The position numbers and the translations under genes were made by a program. The notes under the pieces were generated by a model. The model saw only the letters and a list, made by a program, of their open reading frames with translations. It was not told the DNA's origin and searched no databases. From an uncultured Caldilineaceae bacterium (GTDB lineage: Bacteria > Chloroflexota > Anaerolineae > Caldilineales > Caldilineaceae): 64,000 nt of DNA. Location of the stretch: NCBI GenBank assembly GCA_951812725.1, contig OX638330.1, forward strand, positions 4,815,405 to 4,879,404, given 5' to 3'. Shown piece after piece: positions 62,205-64,000 of the stretch. Position 1 is the first letter of the stretch. Each line of letters opens with the position of its first letter.

Positions 62205-63260
62205 TCAGTCAGTGTACCTCACGCGCGGATCGAGAAAGACATAGAGCGCTTCCAACACGATGCGGATCACGACATACATCAGCGTAAAGATGAAGGTGAG
62301 GGCCACGATCACATTTTCGTCGGGGGTCCCCGCCAGAGCGTCGTAATAGAGCCGGCCCATACCCTGCCAGTTGAAGACGGTCTCCACCAGAATCGATCCT
62401 GACAGCGATCCGGCCAGGCCGAACATCAACCCGGTGACGATCGGCGGCGCGGCCACCCGCAGAATATGACGAAGCCGCACGCGGCTTTCCGGGAGACCTT
62501 TGGCGCGGGCGATCTTGACGTGGTCCTCCTGGGCGATGTTGAGGGTGATGGTGCGGATGGAGTAGATGGACGGCCCAAAGCTGACGAGGACCAGGGTAAT
62601 TACCGGCAGCAGGGCATGTTGGAGCAGATCGAAAAACCGGGCCAGCGGCTGGGTGGGGGGCGGCGTGCTGTACATGCCGCCGGAGGGGAGGATACGCAGC
62701 TGGATCGAAAGGATCAGAATGAGCAGGATGCCGATCCACCAGGTGGGAACGGCGAAGGAGACGGCCGCGAACGCGGAGACAAAGCGGTCCAGCCAGGAAC
62801 CCTGACGGGTGGCGAGGTAGGCGCCGGCAATGATGCCGATGGTGGCGGTAATGATGAGGGATGTGGTGAGCAGGAGCATGGAGTTGGGCACACGCTCGGT
62901 CACGATATCGAAGACGCGGTTGCTGCCGTCGAAGCTGCGCAGCGTGCGCGCCTCGCCCAGGTCGAGGGTCAAAACCCGCAAGACGGTGCGCGGCAGCCGG
63001 TAGTACCAGGGCGTGCTCAACCCATAGAATATCTCCAGCTCCTCGCGGCGCTTGTCCAGCACCTTTTCCATCTCATCAGGGTCGCGGATCGTCTCGGCCA
63101 GCGCGGTTCGCTCCCCGCGCAGCTGTTCACCGATCGTGGCCGAAAGTATGCGGTCGGAGAAGCCGGTCAGGCCGAGAGTAAGGACCAACAGGAGCAGAAC
63201 GAGGAAGAAAACACCGATCATGGTGAGTGATCGGACCAGAAGAGGGCGGAGAAGAGACAT
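62205..63260 (-). CDS. ABC peptide transporter permease, OppB-type
   Basis: First membrane subunit of the importer. 351 residues. Seen: N-terminal helix (SLTMIGVFFLVLLLLVLTLG), an external region slightly longer than usual, then VPNSMLLLTTSLIITATIG, FAVPTWWIGILLILILSIQL, LPSGGMY, the EAA loop ARAKGLPESRVRLRHILRVA and GSILVETVFNWQGMGRL YDAL-type end, all DppB/OppB marks. ATG 63260 is preferred; a GTG at 63272 would start inside a hairpin. Follows the binding-protein gene after about 53 bases. Confidence 0.94.
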   Translation of the reverse strand: MSLLRPLLVRSLTMIGVFFLVLLLLVLTLGLTGFSDRILSATIGEQLRGERTALAETIRDPDEMEKVLDKRREELEIFYGLSTPWYYRLPRTVLRVLTLDLGEARTLRSFDGSNRVFDIVTERVPNSMLLLTTSLIITATIGIIAGAYLATRQGSWLDRFVSAFAAVSFAVPTWWIGILLILILSIQLRILPSGGMYSTPPPTQPLARFFDLLQHALLPVITLVLVSFGPSIYSIRTITLNIAQEDHVKIARAKGLPESRVRLRHILRVAAPPIVTGLMFGLAGSLSGSILVETVFNWQGMGRLYYDALAGTPDENVIVALTFIFTLMYVVIRIVLEALYVFLDPRVRYTD

Positions 63261-63269
63261 GACACCAAA

Positions 63270-63300
63270 CACCAGTGGCCAGTGGAAGCGGCCACTGGTG
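63270..63300 (-). terminator. Intercistronic hairpin between binding protein and OppB genes
   Basis: Perfect 11-bp stem CACCAGTGGCC / GGCCACTGGTG with a nine-base loop, then TTT on either strand. Such hairpins after binding-protein genes commonly stabilise the first cistron or terminate part of the transcripts. Confidence 0.65.
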
Positions 63301-63313
63301 TTTCACAGACCAG

Positions 63314-64000
63314 CTATTCGCGTTTCCGGCGGACAAACATGATGCCGCCGAAGACTACAATGACTACGAGGATGCCGACAACTACATTAACGGGCATACC
63401 GCCGGCCGATTCCTCTGCCGGCTCATCTTCTGCGGCCTCGGTTTCGGTTTCAGCATCCGAGCCCGTAGCGGTCTCAGCATCAGACTCCGAATCTGATTCT
63501 GAGTCGGCATCGGAATCAGATTCCGACTCAGCCTCTTCTGTATCAGACTCTTCCGCATCGGACTCCGTTTCAGCGTCCGCCGCGGTTTCGGATTCGCTCT
63601 CTTCCTTGTCCTCTGCGGCCTCGGAAGACTCGGAATCCTCCGTCTCTGTCTTCTCTTCCTCCGCCGCGGCCGGCTCCTCCTCGATGATGGTGATATCCGC
63701 TTCCAGCTCGATGCGCCGCTCCGCCATCCGGGCCAGTTCATCGCTGTATGCAACCAGCACCAGTTCGTAGATGCCCAGCTCCAACTCGGCCGTGGTGTCA
63801 GCAGTCATTCTGATCGCAAACCAGTTGGCGTCGAGCGTATCCGCATCGCCCTGCTGGATGATCTCCCCGCTGGCGGTGTCGATCAGCAGATAGCGCAACG
63901 ACAGGTTGCCGGGCCCGTCGAGCGTCAAGGTAACTTCATAGTCGGCGGCAAGCTCTATCGGCGGCGCCTCGATCTCGGTATACTCGATCAGATCCGGCAG
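63314..64000 (-). CDS. C-terminus of membrane-anchored extracytoplasmic protein, probably the importer's binding protein (partial)
   Basis: Only the last about 228 residues are in the window; the frame is open to base 64000. Seen: a beta-rich segment (VTLTLDGPGNLSLRYLLIDT), a highly acidic Glu/Ser/Asp/Thr-rich linker of about 80 residues, and a C-terminal transmembrane helix (VNVVVGILVVIVVFGGIMFV) ending in RRKRE. This is the layout of a surface protein tethered at its C-terminus. Its place at the head of the permease operon suggests the family 5 substrate-binding protein, but the diagnostic N-terminal part lies outside the window, so another anchored protein is possible. Confidence 0.7.
   Translation of the reverse strand: MPDLIEYTEIEAPPIELAADYEVTLTLDGPGNLSLRYLLIDTASGEIIQQGDADTLDANWFAIRMTADTTAELELGIYELVLVAYSDELARMAERRIELEADITIIEEEPAAAEEEKTETEDSESSEAAEDKEESESETAADAETESDAEESDTEEAESESDSDADSESDSESDAETATGSDAETETEAAEDEPAEESAGGMPVNVVVGILVVIVVFGGIMFVRRKRE

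Noticed and set aside
60947..62287. 446-codon plus-strand open frame opposite the permease genes
   Set aside because: Highly charged shadow translation; the minus-strand permeases have clear transmembrane and EAA motifs.

Overview
The window is bacterial chromosome (GC-rich, roughly 57% by eye) of a member of the Chloroflexota, probably an Anaerolineae/Caldilineae-like lineage. This assignment is inferred from the gene families, the large lineage-type insertions in RpoB and RpoC, the 16S/23S sequence character and the anchored ABC substrate-binding protein. No close relative could be checked. Almost everything is core housekeeping machinery. The exceptions are abundant small repeats in the intergenic DNA and an unusual rRNA operon.

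Layout. 1-5.6 kb (minus): a division/cell-wall (dcw) cluster, mraZ-rsmH-ftsL-like-ftsI-like-murF (murF runs off the left edge), with a textbook MraZ operator of three TGGGN boxes upstream. 5.6-7.1 kb: gene-poor DNA with repeats. 7.1-26.8 kb (plus): the transcription/translation block rpoB-rpoC-rpsL-rpsG-fusA-tuf-tRNA-Trp-secE-nusG-rplK-rplA-rplJ-rplL, which is the classical order cut between rplL and rpoB and rejoined through tuf-secE. 26.9-28.9 kb (plus): holB and ricT/PSP1. 29.0-35.2 kb (minus): rny, recX, recA, dnaA, with a probable small RNA between recA and recX and a probable oriC upstream of dnaA. 35.7-45.8 kb: GNAT protein, DUF3048 lipid/cell-wall-type protein (minus), SPFH protein, DUF971, M50 site-2-type protease with CBS domains, rpe, and a two-gene heterodimeric ABC exporter. 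45.8-51.2 kb (minus): rpsB-tsf-pyrH-frr-uppS-cdsA, then an orphan OmpR-type response regulator. 52.4-59.6 kb (plus): an rRNA operon 16S-tRNA-Ile-[DUF1801 gene-MscS gene]-23S-5S. 59.7-64 kb (minus): an oligopeptide-type ABC importer (anchored binding protein, two permeases, one ATPase).

Most notable observations: (1) a family of about 35-bp palindromic elements, with GCCGCC/GGCGGC arms, scattered in spacers and also lying in frame inside rsmH and probably in the N-terminus of the ftsI-like gene, reminiscent of Rickettsia palindromic elements; (2) two protein genes lodged inside the rRNA operon between tRNA-Ile and the pre-23S processing stem; (3) an insertion in RpoC that reads like the C-terminal domain of the RNA polymerase alpha subunit; (4) a roughly 150-residue insertion in RpoB containing three tandem helical repeats; (5) a candidate structured RNA between recA and recX; (6) a roughly 210-residue extracytoplasmic domain in the OppC-type permease.

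How the parts fit: promoters with near-consensus -35/-10 boxes can be seen before rpoB, rpsL, tuf, holB, the SPFH gene and the rRNA operon, and strong intrinsic terminators close rpoC, tuf, rplL, tsf and 5S. The ribosomal/transcription block is therefore split into several transcription units rather than one long operon. No CRISPR array, transposase, integrase or phage gene was found.
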